64,000 nucleotides of DNA, taken from Sphingobium sp. CAP-1. Lineage in GTDB: Bacteria > Pseudomonadota > Alphaproteobacteria > Sphingomonadales > Sphingomonadaceae. Shown one piece after another: positions 24,818 to 32,715 of the stretch. Below the pieces are notes generated by a model, which saw only the letters and a list, made by a program, of their open reading frames with translations, was not told where the DNA came from and ran no database searches. Every line of letters starts with the position of its first letter. The stretch's first letter is position 1. The DNA lies in contig NZ_CP046253.1 in assembly GCF_009720145.1 (NCBI RefSeq), positions 1 to 64,000 of the forward strand, given 5' to 3'. The translations under genes and the position numbers were made by a program.

Positions 24818-26402
24818 TCGGCGCGCGGTGCTGAAGGGCGGCATGGCCGCCGCCAGCGCACTGGCCCTGCCGGCCTGCGATACGCTGCCGCCGGGCAGCA
24901 GTGGTGGCGCGGACATGGTGTTGGGGCACCGCCTGCGGGACCGCGCTTTCCCTGATCCGGTGCGCGAGGAAAAGGTGCCGCTGCTGATCGTGGGCGGCGG
25001 CGTTGCGGGCCTGTCGGCGGGCTGGCGGCTGCGCGAAGCGGGCTTCGACGATTTCCGGCTGATCGAGCTGGAACGGCAGCCCGGCGGCAATGCGCGTGGC
25101 GGCCGCAACGCCGTCTCCGCCTATCCGCTGGGCGCGCATTATCTGCCCATCCCCAATCAGGAGGCGCGCGGGTTGCGCCATATGCTGCGGCAACTGGGCA
25201 TGATCGTCGGCGATCGCGATGGCAAGCCGGTCTATGATCCGCTGCAACTCTGCGCCGATTTGCAGGAACGGTTGCTCTGGCAGGGGAAATGGCAGGAAGG
25301 ATTGCGTCCCCGGACCGGCCTGACCGCAAAGGACAAGGCGGATCTTTCCGCCTTCGACCAGAGGATGGCGGCCTATGCCCGCCGTCGTGATGCGCAGGGC
25401 CGTCCTGCCTTTGCCATCCCGATCGCCTATAGCGCGCAGGACGCCGATCTGCTGGCGCTCGACCGGATCGCCTTCACTTCATGGCTGGACCAGCAAGGCT
25501 TGACCTCCCCGGTGTTGCGCGCCCATGTCCGCTATGCCTGCCGCGACGATTATGGCTGCGAGCCGCGAGATGTCTCGGCCTGGGCGGGCATCCATTATTT
25601 CGCCAGCCGGCGCGGCTTCACCGCCGATGGCACGGGCGACAATGACCTGACCTGGCCGGAGGGCAATGGCCGGCTGACCCGTCTGATGGCTGATCGATTG
25701 GGCGACCGTCTGGCTACCGGCCGGATCGCCTTTCGCGCGCGGCGCGAGGACGGAAAGGCCGTTGTCGACCTGTTCGATGTCAGGCGGGACGAAAGCATCC
25801 GCTATCGCGCCGATGCGGTGATCCTCGCCATGCCCCATTTCATCGCCAGCCGACTGTTGGGGGAGAAGCCCGACCCCGCCTATGGCTACGCCCCCTGGCT
25901 GATCGCCAATGTGACCGTCGATCGCGCGCCGGGTGGCAGGGGTAGTGCGCTCGCCTGGGACAATGTCTCGGCCAGCAGCGCTTCGCTTGGCTATGTCGTC
26001 GCCACCCATCAGAGCGCCTCGCGCGAAGGGCCGACGGTGCTGACTTGGTATATGGCGCTGTCCGACATGCCGCCCGCATCCGCCCGTCGCCTTCTGGTCG
26101 AGCGCGCCGATGCCGACTGGCGGCGATTGGTGCGCGACGATCTGCTGACCATGAACCCCGATCTGGACGGAGCGATCCGGTCGATCGACCTGTGGAAATG
26201 GGGTCATGCGATGATCCGCCCGACACCCGATTTCCTCTGGCGGGTCGCCCCGCGCCAACGCGCCGCGATCCACCCGCCCTTTTTCCGCGCTCATTCGGAC
26301 ATGAGCGGGCTGTCGCTGTTCGAGGAAGCCCATTATCGGGGCATGGCTGCGGCGGAATCCGCCCTGACCACGCTCGGCCATGGTTTCGAGACTTTGCTAT
26401 GA
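24807..26402 (+). CDS. Exported FAD-dependent amine-oxidase-like protein
   Basis: This 531-residue flavoprotein starts at ATG 24807, overlapping the previous stop. The N terminus has a twin-arginine-type DRRAVLKGGMAAASALALPAC, suggesting Tat export and perhaps lipid attachment at the Cys (the LPAC lipobox is imperfect). The Rossmann FAD motif LLIVGGGVAGLSAGWRLREAG lies near residue 55, followed by ELERQPGGNARGG as in flavin amine oxidases and phytoene-desaturase-like enzymes. It lies between the aminopropyltransferase and SpeD, so oxidation of a polyamine-like product is plausible. The substrate is unproven. Confidence 0.82.
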   Translation: MKADRRAVLKGGMAAASALALPACDTLPPGSSGGADMVLGHRLRDRAFPDPVREEKVPLLIVGGGVAGLSAGWRLREAGFDDFRLIELERQPGGNARGGRNAVSAYPLGAHYLPIPNQEARGLRHMLRQLGMIVGDRDGKPVYDPLQLCADLQERLLWQGKWQEGLRPRTGLTAKDKADLSAFDQRMAAYARRRDAQGRPAFAIPIAYSAQDADLLALDRIAFTSWLDQQGLTSPVLRAHVRYACRDDYGCEPRDVSAWAGIHYFASRRGFTADGTGDNDLTWPEGNGRLTRLMADRLGDRLATGRIAFRARREDGKAVVDLFDVRRDESIRYRADAVILAMPHFIASRLLGEKPDPAYGYAPWLIANVTVDRAPGGRGSALAWDNVSASSASLGYVVATHQSASREGPTVLTWYMALSDMPPASARRLLVERADADWRRLVRDDLLTMNPDLDGAIRSIDLWKWGHAMIRPTPDFLWRVAPRQRAAIHPPFFRAHSDMSGLSLFEEAHYRGMAAAESALTTLGHGFETLL

Positions 26403-26755
26403 CATCGCCTTCCATCTATGACGGCCGGCACTTGCTGGCGGATCTTCATGGCTGCCCGATATTGGATGATGCCGGGTTGATCGAGCGGGCGCTGCGCGCG
26501 GCGGCCGATAGTGCCGGTGCGACGGTTATCGGCCTGCATCTGCACCATTTCGGGGAAGGTCAGGGTGTGACCGGCGTGGCGCTGCTCGCCGAATCCCATA
26601 TGTCGATCCACAGTTGGCCCGAACGGGACTATGCGGCGGTCGACATCTTCCTGTGCGGCGCGCGCCATGATCCGGCGGCGGCATTGCGGACTTTGGTGCA
26701 GCATCTAGCGCCGGCGCGGGTCGTCGAAACCCTGATCCGGCGTGGCGCCGGCTAA
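26399..26755 (+). CDS. speD: S-adenosylmethionine decarboxylase proenzyme
   Basis: This 118-residue protein matches the short prokaryotic AdoMet decarboxylase. The self-cleavage site is E65-S66-H67 in LLAESHMSIHSWPE, which would yield the pyruvoyl group from Ser66. HLHHF and the C-terminal CGARHDP segment also fit. It would supply decarboxylated SAM, the aminopropyl donor for the SpeE-like enzyme upstream. The ATG overlaps the stop of the FAD protein. It ends the operon and its 3' end overlaps that of the convergent TetR gene by four bases. Confidence 0.92.
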   Translation: MTSPSIYDGRHLLADLHGCPILDDAGLIERALRAAADSAGATVIGLHLHHFGEGQGVTGVALLAESHMSIHSWPERDYAAVDIFLCGARHDPAAALRTLVQHLAPARVVETLIRRGAG

Positions 26756-27351
26756 AGCGTTGCGCCAGCGGCAAGGAGGGATTCCTTCACCCGCGCCGTC
26801 GCCATCTCCAGCGGATCGCTTTCGCCGAGCAGCGCAAAACTGCCGTTGAGCGCGAAGGCGCAATGGCCATGCACGGTGGCGACCAGGGACCGGGCAAGGC
26901 GCGGTGCGCGCTCCTTCGTCGCGTCCGGCAGGATCGCGACCACTTCCCTGACCACAATGTCGGTCAATGCGCCACGCCGCGCAGCCAGTCCCTCCGGGAT
27001 CGGCATGTCGGCCGGCAGGCGATGATCGTAAATCGCGGACCACAGATTGGGATGGTCGGCCGCAAAGCTGAAATAGCCCTCCACCAGCGCGGCGATCCGG
27101 TCGGTCGACGCATGATGCAGCCGCTGTTCCAAATGCGCCGCCCAGCGCTCGAAAGTGGCGGTGTTGATCGTCGCCAGCAGCAGGTCATAGCTGCCAAAGA
27201 CATTATAGAGCGTGCCGACCGAATAGCCGATGCGTTTGGCCACCTCCCGCGCGGAAAAGCGGGCGAAGCCCATTTCCGCCATCAGGCGCTGTCCTTCCTC
27301 CAGGATCAGCGCCTCCAGTTCGGCGCGGCTATGATCGGATCGTCTGCCCAT
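26752..27351 (-). CDS. TetR-family transcriptional regulator
   Basis: This 199-residue protein has a TetR N-terminal HTH (FSAREVAKRIGYSVGTLYNVFGSYDLLL, about residues 32-60) and an all-helical ligand domain ending in LGESDPLEMATARVKESLLAAG. Its start faces the LplT-PlsC-AAS fusion gene across a 155-bp region holding a long inverted repeat. It is the likely repressor of that gene and of itself. The effector may be a fatty acyl compound, inferred from the target only. Confidence 0.88.
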   Translation of the reverse strand: MGRRSDHSRAELEALILEEGQRLMAEMGFARFSAREVAKRIGYSVGTLYNVFGSYDLLLATINTATFERWAAHLEQRLHHASTDRIAALVEGYFSFAADHPNLWSAIYDHRLPADMPIPEGLAARRGALTDIVVREVVAILPDATKERAPRLARSLVATVHGHCAFALNGSFALLGESDPLEMATARVKESLLAAGATL

Positions 27352-27368
27352 GGGACGGGCTTAGAAAT

Positions 27369-27414
27369 TTAATTGAACACTGTCTAATTTTTTAATTGAT
27401 CAGTGTTCAATTAA
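27369..27414. promoter_or_regulatory. 14-bp inverted repeat, putative TetR operator
   Basis: TTAATTGAACACTG at 27369-27382 is mirrored perfectly by CAGTGTTCAATTAA at 27401-27414, with an 18-bp AT-rich spacer. It lies directly between the TetR start (27351) and the fusion gene start (27507). Size and location fit a TetR-family operator covering a divergent promoter. The arms may be two separate half-sites or two full operators. Confidence 0.7.
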
Positions 27415-27506
27415 TCTCTATCAAGCCGTCATCAGGCGACGGTCCCGCCATTAACGGCCTGTTTCTGTTTCCTGCCTATCGCTTCCAGCCACGGGGGTAT
27501 CTGTTC

Positions 27507-30500
27507 ATGTCCGCACCTGATCTGTCGCTGCTTGGGAAACGGCGCTTCGCGCCCTTGTTCGTCGTCCAGTTTCTGGGGGCGTTGAACGATAATCTGCTGA
27601 AGTTCGCTTTGCTGTTCCTCGCCAATTTCGTGCTGTTCCGGGCGGAGCCGGACAAGGCGGAATTGCTCGCGACGGTGGCGACGGGTCTGTTCATCCTGCC
27701 CTATTTCCTGTTCTCCGCACTGGCCGGCCAGATCGCCGACGCCTGGGACAAGGCGAAGCTGGTACGCGCGGTCAAGGCGGCTGAAGTCGTCATCATGACG
27801 CTGGCGCTGATCGGTTTCTGGCTGGAATCGGTGCCGCTGCTGCTCGGCTGCCTGTTCCTGATGGGATTGCATTCGACCATCTTCGGCCCGGTCAAATTCT
27901 CGATCCTGCCGCAGCATCTGCGCGCTGATGAGATGATGGGCGGCACCGGCCTGATCGAAGCGGGCACCTTCCTCGCGATCCTGAGCGGACAGTTGCTGGC
28001 GGGTATGATCTCCGCGCAGACGGCGGGGCTGGCTGCAATCGGCGTCGCGTTGCTGGGCCTCGTCGCCAGCCTCGCCGTCCCCGCAGCGCCGCCCGTCGCG
28101 CAGGGGTTGCGCATCGACCGCAATATTTTCCGCAGCACCTGGCAGATTTTGAAGGCGGCCCGTCATGGCCGGGGCGTATGGCTCTCGATCCTGGGGATCA
28201 GTTGGTTCTTTGCGGTCGGTGCGATCCTGCTGTCGGAATTCGGGCCGCTGGTCAGTGGCGTGCTGCACGCGAAGCAGGATGTCGCGAGCCTGTTCCTCCT
28301 CATCTTCTCGCTCAGCGTCGCTTTGGGATCGCTGATGGTCAACCGGCTGCTCGCTGGCGAAGTGTCCGCGCGCTATGTACCCATATCGGCGTTGGCGCTC
28401 GCTATATTCATGATCGATCTCTGGCTCTCGACCAGCGCCTATGTGCCCGCCGCTACCACTGCAAATGTCGCCGCTTTCGTCGCCTCGGCCGGCAGTTGGC
28501 GTATTCTCGTCGACCTGTTCGGTATCGCCTTTGCGGGGGGCATGTTCATCGTGCCACTCTATGCGATCCTGCAAACCCATGCCCCGCGCGAGGAACGGTC
28601 GCGCACCATCGCCGCCAACAATATCGTCAACGCCGCCGTCAGCGTTGCCGTGGCGCTGGTCGTGATGCTGATGCTGGCGCGCGGGGAAAGCGTGCCGGGC
28701 GTCATCGGCGCCATGGGTTTCGCGACGCTGACGATCGCGCTCATTTCCTGCTGGCTGCTGCCCGAAACCGTCATCAAGGCGCTGGTGCGCGGCCTGCTGC
28801 GCCTGCTCTATCGTGTCGAGGTGACAGGGGCGGAGCATATGCCGCAGGCCGGCGCGCCGGCGGTGGTTGTGGTCAACCATGTCTCCTTCCTCGACGGGCT
28901 GCTGCTCGCCGCCTTCCTGCCGGGCAAGCCGACCTTCGCGGTCCATACCCACATCGCCAGAGCCTGGTGGGTCAAACCCTTCCTGCCGCTGTTCGACGCT
29001 TTCCCGGTCGATCCGACCAACCCGATGGCGGCCAAGGCGATGGTGAAGGCGGTGCGCGAAGGACGCACGCTGGTCATCTTCCCCGAAGGGCGCATCACCG
29101 TCACCGGCGCGCTCATGAAGATATTCGACGGCCCCGGCATGGTCGCGGACAAGGCCGACGCGCCGATCATCCCCGTCCGTATCGACGGCGCGCAATATAC
29201 GCCTTTTTCTCGCCTGCGCGGCAAGGTGCGCCTGCGCAGCTTCCCCAAAATTACGCTGACCGTGCTGCCGCCGCGCCGCTTCGCGATCGAAGGCGACATG
29301 ACGGCCCGCACCCGCCGTGCGATCGCTGGCCGTCGCCTCTATGATGAGATGAGCGCGATGATCTTTGCCACCTCGCGCACCGACGACACGCTGTTCCAGG
29401 CGTTGCTGGAGGCGCGTCACATCCATGGCGGCAAGGCGGCGGTGGTCGAGGATATCAAGCGTGAGCCGATGACCTACAACCGGCTGGTCGTAGGCAGCCT
29501 GGCGCTGGGCCGTCCGCTCGCGAAGGTCAGTCGCCAGGGTGAAGCGGTCGGCGTGCTGCTGCCCAATGTGTCGGCTGTGGTAGCCACTTTCTTCGCGCTT
29601 CAGGCGCATGGTCGCGTGCCGGCGATGCTCAACTATACGGCGGGCCTCACCAATTTGAAGGCGGCCTGCACCGCCGCGGCGATTCGCACCATCGTCACCG
29701 CGCGCGCCTTCGTCGATCAGGCGAAGTTGGGCGATATTGTGGCGGCGCTGGAGGGGGAGGGTATCACCATCCTTTGGCTGGAAGAGATCGGCGCTGGTAT
29801 CGGCACAGGCGCAAAATTGCGCGCGCTCGTCGCCAGCCGCTTTGCCGCACGCAGTCATCGCCGCCTGCACATCGCGCCCGATGCTCCGGCGGTGATCCTG
29901 TTCACCAGCGGATCTGAAGGATTGCCCAAGGGCGTGGTGCTGAGCCACCGCAACCTGCTATCCAATTGCCGCCAGCTCGCCGCACGGATCGATTTCAATG
30001 CATCCGACACGGTGCTGAACGCGCTGCCCGTCTTTCACAGCTTTGGCCTGACGGGCGGCACCTTGTTACCGATCCTGCACGGGGTGAAAACCCTGCTCTA
30101 TCCCAGCCCGCTTCACTACCGGATCGTGCCGGCGCTCGCTTATGACAGCAATGCGACGATCCTGTTCGGCACCGACACCTTCCTGTCGGGCTATGCCCGG
30201 ATGGCGCACGGGTATGACTTCTATTCGCTGCGCTACATCTTCGCCGGGGCGGAACGGGTCCGCGACGAAACGCGCAAGGTCTATGCCGACAAGTTCGGCC
30301 TGCGCATCCTGGAAGGCTATGGCGCGACCGAGGCCGGGCCAGTGATTGCGGTCAACACGCCGATGCATTTCCGCGCCGGATCGGTTGGCCGGCTGCTGCC
30401 GGGAATAGAGGCGCAACTGGACGATGTGCCGGGGATCACCGAAGGCGGCCGCCTGTCGATCCGTGGGCCGAACATCATGGCTGGCTATATGAAGGCCGAT

Positions 30501-30905
30501 GCGCCCGGCGTGCTGCAACCGCCGGCCGGTGGCTGGCATGACAGCGGCGACATCGTCACCATCGATGAAGAAGGCTTCGTCACCATTCGTGGCCGCGCGA
30601 AACGCTTCGCCAAGATCGGCGGCGAGATGATTTCGCTGCCGGCGGTGGAGGGCTATGCCGCTGCGCTCTGGCCCGATGCCGACCATGCCGTTGTCACCCG
30701 GCCCGACCTGCGCAAGGGCGAACAACTGGTGCTGTTCACGACCCGCAAGGGGGCGAAGGCCGGCGATCTCCAGAACTGGGGCCGCGCCAATGGCGTCACC
30801 GAACTGGCGATCCCGCGCGACATTCGGGAAGTGGACGCGCTGCCGGTGCTGGGCACAGGCAAGCTGGACTATGTGACGATGGGGGCGTTGGCCAACCCCG
30901 CCTGA
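27507..30905 (+). CDS. LplT-PlsC-AAS fusion: lysophospholipid transporter / acyltransferase / acyl-ACP synthetase
   Basis: This is a 1132-residue three-part protein. Residues about 10-410 form an MFS transporter with RFAPLFVVQFLGALNDNLLK, as in LplT. Residues about 430-630 form a PlsC acyltransferase with NHVSFLD near residue 456 and FPEGRIT. The rest is an AMP-binding acyl-ACP synthetase with VILFTSGSEGLPKGV near residue 798 and GYGATEAGPVI. It should flip lysophospholipids inward and re-acylate them. ATG 27507 is chosen because homology-like sequence starts there; upstream in-frame sequence looks non-conserved. It is divergent from a TetR gene with a strong inverted repeat between them. Confidence 0.9.
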   Translation: MSAPDLSLLGKRRFAPLFVVQFLGALNDNLLKFALLFLANFVLFRAEPDKAELLATVATGLFILPYFLFSALAGQIADAWDKAKLVRAVKAAEVVIMTLALIGFWLESVPLLLGCLFLMGLHSTIFGPVKFSILPQHLRADEMMGGTGLIEAGTFLAILSGQLLAGMISAQTAGLAAIGVALLGLVASLAVPAAPPVAQGLRIDRNIFRSTWQILKAARHGRGVWLSILGISWFFAVGAILLSEFGPLVSGVLHAKQDVASLFLLIFSLSVALGSLMVNRLLAGEVSARYVPISALALAIFMIDLWLSTSAYVPAATTANVAAFVASAGSWRILVDLFGIAFAGGMFIVPLYAILQTHAPREERSRTIAANNIVNAAVSVAVALVVMLMLARGESVPGVIGAMGFATLTIALISCWLLPETVIKALVRGLLRLLYRVEVTGAEHMPQAGAPAVVVVNHVSFLDGLLLAAFLPGKPTFAVHTHIARAWWVKPFLPLFDAFPVDPTNPMAAKAMVKAVREGRTLVIFPEGRITVTGALMKIFDGPGMVADKADAPIIPVRIDGAQYTPFSRLRGKVRLRSFPKITLTVLPPRRFAIEGDMTARTRRAIAGRRLYDEMSAMIFATSRTDDTLFQALLEARHIHGGKAAVVEDIKREPMTYNRLVVGSLALGRPLAKVSRQGEAVGVLLPNVSAVVATFFALQAHGRVPAMLNYTAGLTNLKAACTAAAIRTIVTARAFVDQAKLGDIVAALEGEGITILWLEEIGAGIGTGAKLRALVASRFAARSHRRLHIAPDAPAVILFTSGSEGLPKGVVLSHRNLLSNCRQLAARIDFNASDTVLNALPVFHSFGLTGGTLLPILHGVKTLLYPSPLHYRIVPALAYDSNATILFGTDTFLSGYARMAHGYDFYSLRYIFAGAERVRDETRKVYADKFGLRILEGYGATEAGPVIAVNTPMHFRAGSVGRLLPGIEAQLDDVPGITEGGRLSIRGPNIMAGYMKADAPGVLQPPAGGWHDSGDIVTIDEEGFVTIRGRAKRFAKIGGEMISLPAVEGYAAALWPDADHAVVTRPDLRKGEQLVLFTTRKGAKAGDLQNWGRANGVTELAIPRDIREVDALPVLGTGKLDYVTMGALANPA

Positions 30906-30920
30906 TTGACCGGCACGCCG

Positions 30921-31898
30921 CTACCCCAGATGGAGTCGCGCCTGCGCCAGAAGCAATTCCGGCCAGGCGGCGGCCGGCGCGCTCCGTGGCAGCTTGACGC
31001 CAAAGCCATGGCCGCCAGTTTCGAACAGATGCATCGCGGCCGGCCGCTTGCGGGCCAGCATGGCCTGATACATCAACAGGCTGTTTTCGACCGGCACGAC
31101 ATTGTCGTCTGCTGCGTGGATCATCAGGCAGGGCGGCGTTTCGCCATCGACGCGCCGATCGACCGAGGCATGGGCGGTGGCGGCGCCATCGGCCTGCCCG
31201 CCGATCAGCGCCGCGCGCGATCCGGCATGGGTGATGCCCGGTTCCATCGAAATGACCGGATAGATAAGGCCGGCATAGTCCGGCCGAGCCGACAGGCCAT
31301 CGGCGGCGTCGACGGGCGTATAGACAGGCTCGGCGAAACGGGTGGCGATCGACCCGGCCAGATGGCCGCCGGCCGAAAAGCCGATCACCACTATGCGCCT
31401 GGGATCGACGCCATAAGTGGCGGCATGATGGCGGATCAGCCGCATCGCGCGCTGCGCGTCCTGCAACGGCGCCAGCGACCGATCGCGCCAGCCTTCCGCT
31501 GGCAGCCTGTAGGTCAGGATGAAGGCGGTAATGCCTCTCGCGTTCAACCAGTCGGCCTGGCTGGTGCCTTCATTGTCGATCCATTCGGACACGTAGCCGC
31601 CGCCGGGCATCAGCAAGGCCGCCATGCCATTGGGCCTTGCCGCCCGTCGGATGGTCAGCAGCGGCGTTGCGATGCCCGTCAGGACACGGTCGATCCGCCC
31701 TGCCGTGCCATGATCGATCACTGACAGGGCGGGCGGTCGTTCCGGGCTTCCGGGAGGGAGGCCGGGCCAGAGAGGGAGGATTTCGCCGCCGATCGGCCCT
31801 TCGGTTCCGACAGCGCCGGCGGGTGTGGCCAGGCCGGCGACGATCGCCGCGCCGCCCAGGCTGATCAGGGCGCGGCGGTTCATATCATGGGCTGGCAT
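30921..31898 (-). CDS. Exported alpha/beta-hydrolase (esterase/lipase-like)
   Basis: This 325-residue protein has a Tat-like or Sec leader (MNRRALISLGGAAIVAGLATPAGA after five residues). The alpha/beta-hydrolase core shows the oxyanion segment LMPGGGYVSEW, the nucleophile elbow GFSAGG, an Asp in HAADDNVVP and a His in ETGGHGFG. This resembles carboxylesterase/acetylxylan-esterase-like BD-FAE proteins. It is convergent with the LplT-AAS fusion 16 bp away and lies downstream of a minus-strand TetR gene. The substrate is unknown. Confidence 0.85.
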   Translation of the reverse strand: MPAHDMNRRALISLGGAAIVAGLATPAGAVGTEGPIGGEILPLWPGLPPGSPERPPALSVIDHGTAGRIDRVLTGIATPLLTIRRAARPNGMAALLMPGGGYVSEWIDNEGTSQADWLNARGITAFILTYRLPAEGWRDRSLAPLQDAQRAMRLIRHHAATYGVDPRRIVVIGFSAGGHLAGSIATRFAEPVYTPVDAADGLSARPDYAGLIYPVISMEPGITHAGSRAALIGGQADGAATAHASVDRRVDGETPPCLMIHAADDNVVPVENSLLMYQAMLARKRPAAMHLFETGGHGFGVKLPRSAPAAAWPELLLAQARLHLG

Positions 31899-31980
31899 AT
31901 CGTCTTTCCCCTCGGCGATCGGATGGACGGGCGCATAGCCGACCTCTTCGATGACGACAGGCTTCTCCTATTTGTATGAT

Positions 31981-32646
31981 TTAATCAAGGTCGAGCGCCC
32001 GACCGCGCGGCGCCAGCCCCCGGATCAGCAGGTCCACCAGAGCGTCGGCAATGAAGTCGGGCGACATCGCGCCAGCGGGATCGTGCCATCGTCCCGGCCA
32101 GTTGAGCCCACCCGCCAGCAGGAAGGCCGCCATCCGCACATCGACTGGCGCGATCGAACCGTCGGCGACACCCTCCTCAATCAGGGCGCGCAACGCCTGA
32201 TCGATCCGCCGCTTGCGTGCGCGAAACAGCATCGCCCCCTCGGACGACAGAAATTCGTCCCCTGTCCGCACCACGCAGCGGCCAAAATCATCCATCATCA
32301 CCTGTGCATAGCGGCGCAGGAAGCCACGCAGGCGAGTCAAGCCATCGCCCGGCGTCGCGCGCACCTCTTCCGCGGCGGCACTCAGCAATTCCAGCCCGCG
32401 GGTCACGCATTCGATCAGCACCTGCTCCTTATTGCCGAGATAATGATAGATGGTCGGCTTGCTGATCCCCAAGCTTGCGGCGACATCGTCCAGCGAGGTT
32501 GCGTGAAAGCCGCGCGCGTTGAACATCCGTACCGCCGCCAACAGCACCGCTTCGCGCTTTTCCGCACGGTCCCGATTACGCTCGTCACGCGTTCGAAAGG
32601 GGGAACGGGTCTCGTTCCCGGCAGTATTGGGCAAGGGGCTATGCAT
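31981..32646 (-). CDS. TetR-family transcriptional regulator
   Basis: This 221-residue protein is read from ATG 32646; an upstream ATG at 32691 is possible and would overlap the palindrome. The HTH is AVRMFNARGFHATSLDDVAASLGISKPTIYHYLGNKEQV (described here across about residues 30-68), followed by a helical effector domain. It is divergent from the acyl-CoA dehydrogenase/thiolase/SDR operon, so it probably represses it, with an acyl-CoA as likely inducer by analogy with FadR/PsrA-like TetR proteins. Confidence 0.87.
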   Translation of the reverse strand: MHSPLPNTAGNETRSPFRTRDERNRDRAEKREAVLLAAVRMFNARGFHATSLDDVAASLGISKPTIYHYLGNKEQVLIECVTRGLELLSAAAEEVRATPGDGLTRLRGFLRRYAQVMMDDFGRCVVRTGDEFLSSEGAMLFRARKRRIDQALRALIEEGVADGSIAPVDVRMAAFLLAGGLNWPGRWHDPAGAMSPDFIADALVDLLIRGLAPRGRALDLD

Positions 32647-32684
32647 CGCTCGATTCTTGACAAGAAACCCACTGGAATGCAACT

Positions 32685-32696
32685 TACTCATGAGTA
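32685..32696. promoter_or_regulatory. Palindrome TACTCATGAGTA, putative TetR operator
   Basis: This is a perfect 12-bp palindrome between the TetR start (32646) and the acyl-CoA dehydrogenase start (32716), flanked by A/T-rich sequence (TTACTCATGAGTATAA overall). Its position fits an operator blocking both promoters. Confidence 0.6.
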
Positions 32697-32715
32697 TAAA
32701 ACAAATGGAGAGACT

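Noticed and set aside
27432..29948. 838-aa open frame on the minus strand
   Set aside because: It is antisense to the LplT-PlsC-AAS fusion, which has clear domain motifs. The minus product is Arg/Gln/His-rich with no family pattern, a GC-rich shadow.
31951..32715. Long 5' extension of the acyl-CoA dehydrogenase frame
   Set aside because: It overlaps the divergent TetR gene and shows no dehydrogenase sequence; GTG 32716 with GGAG is the better start.
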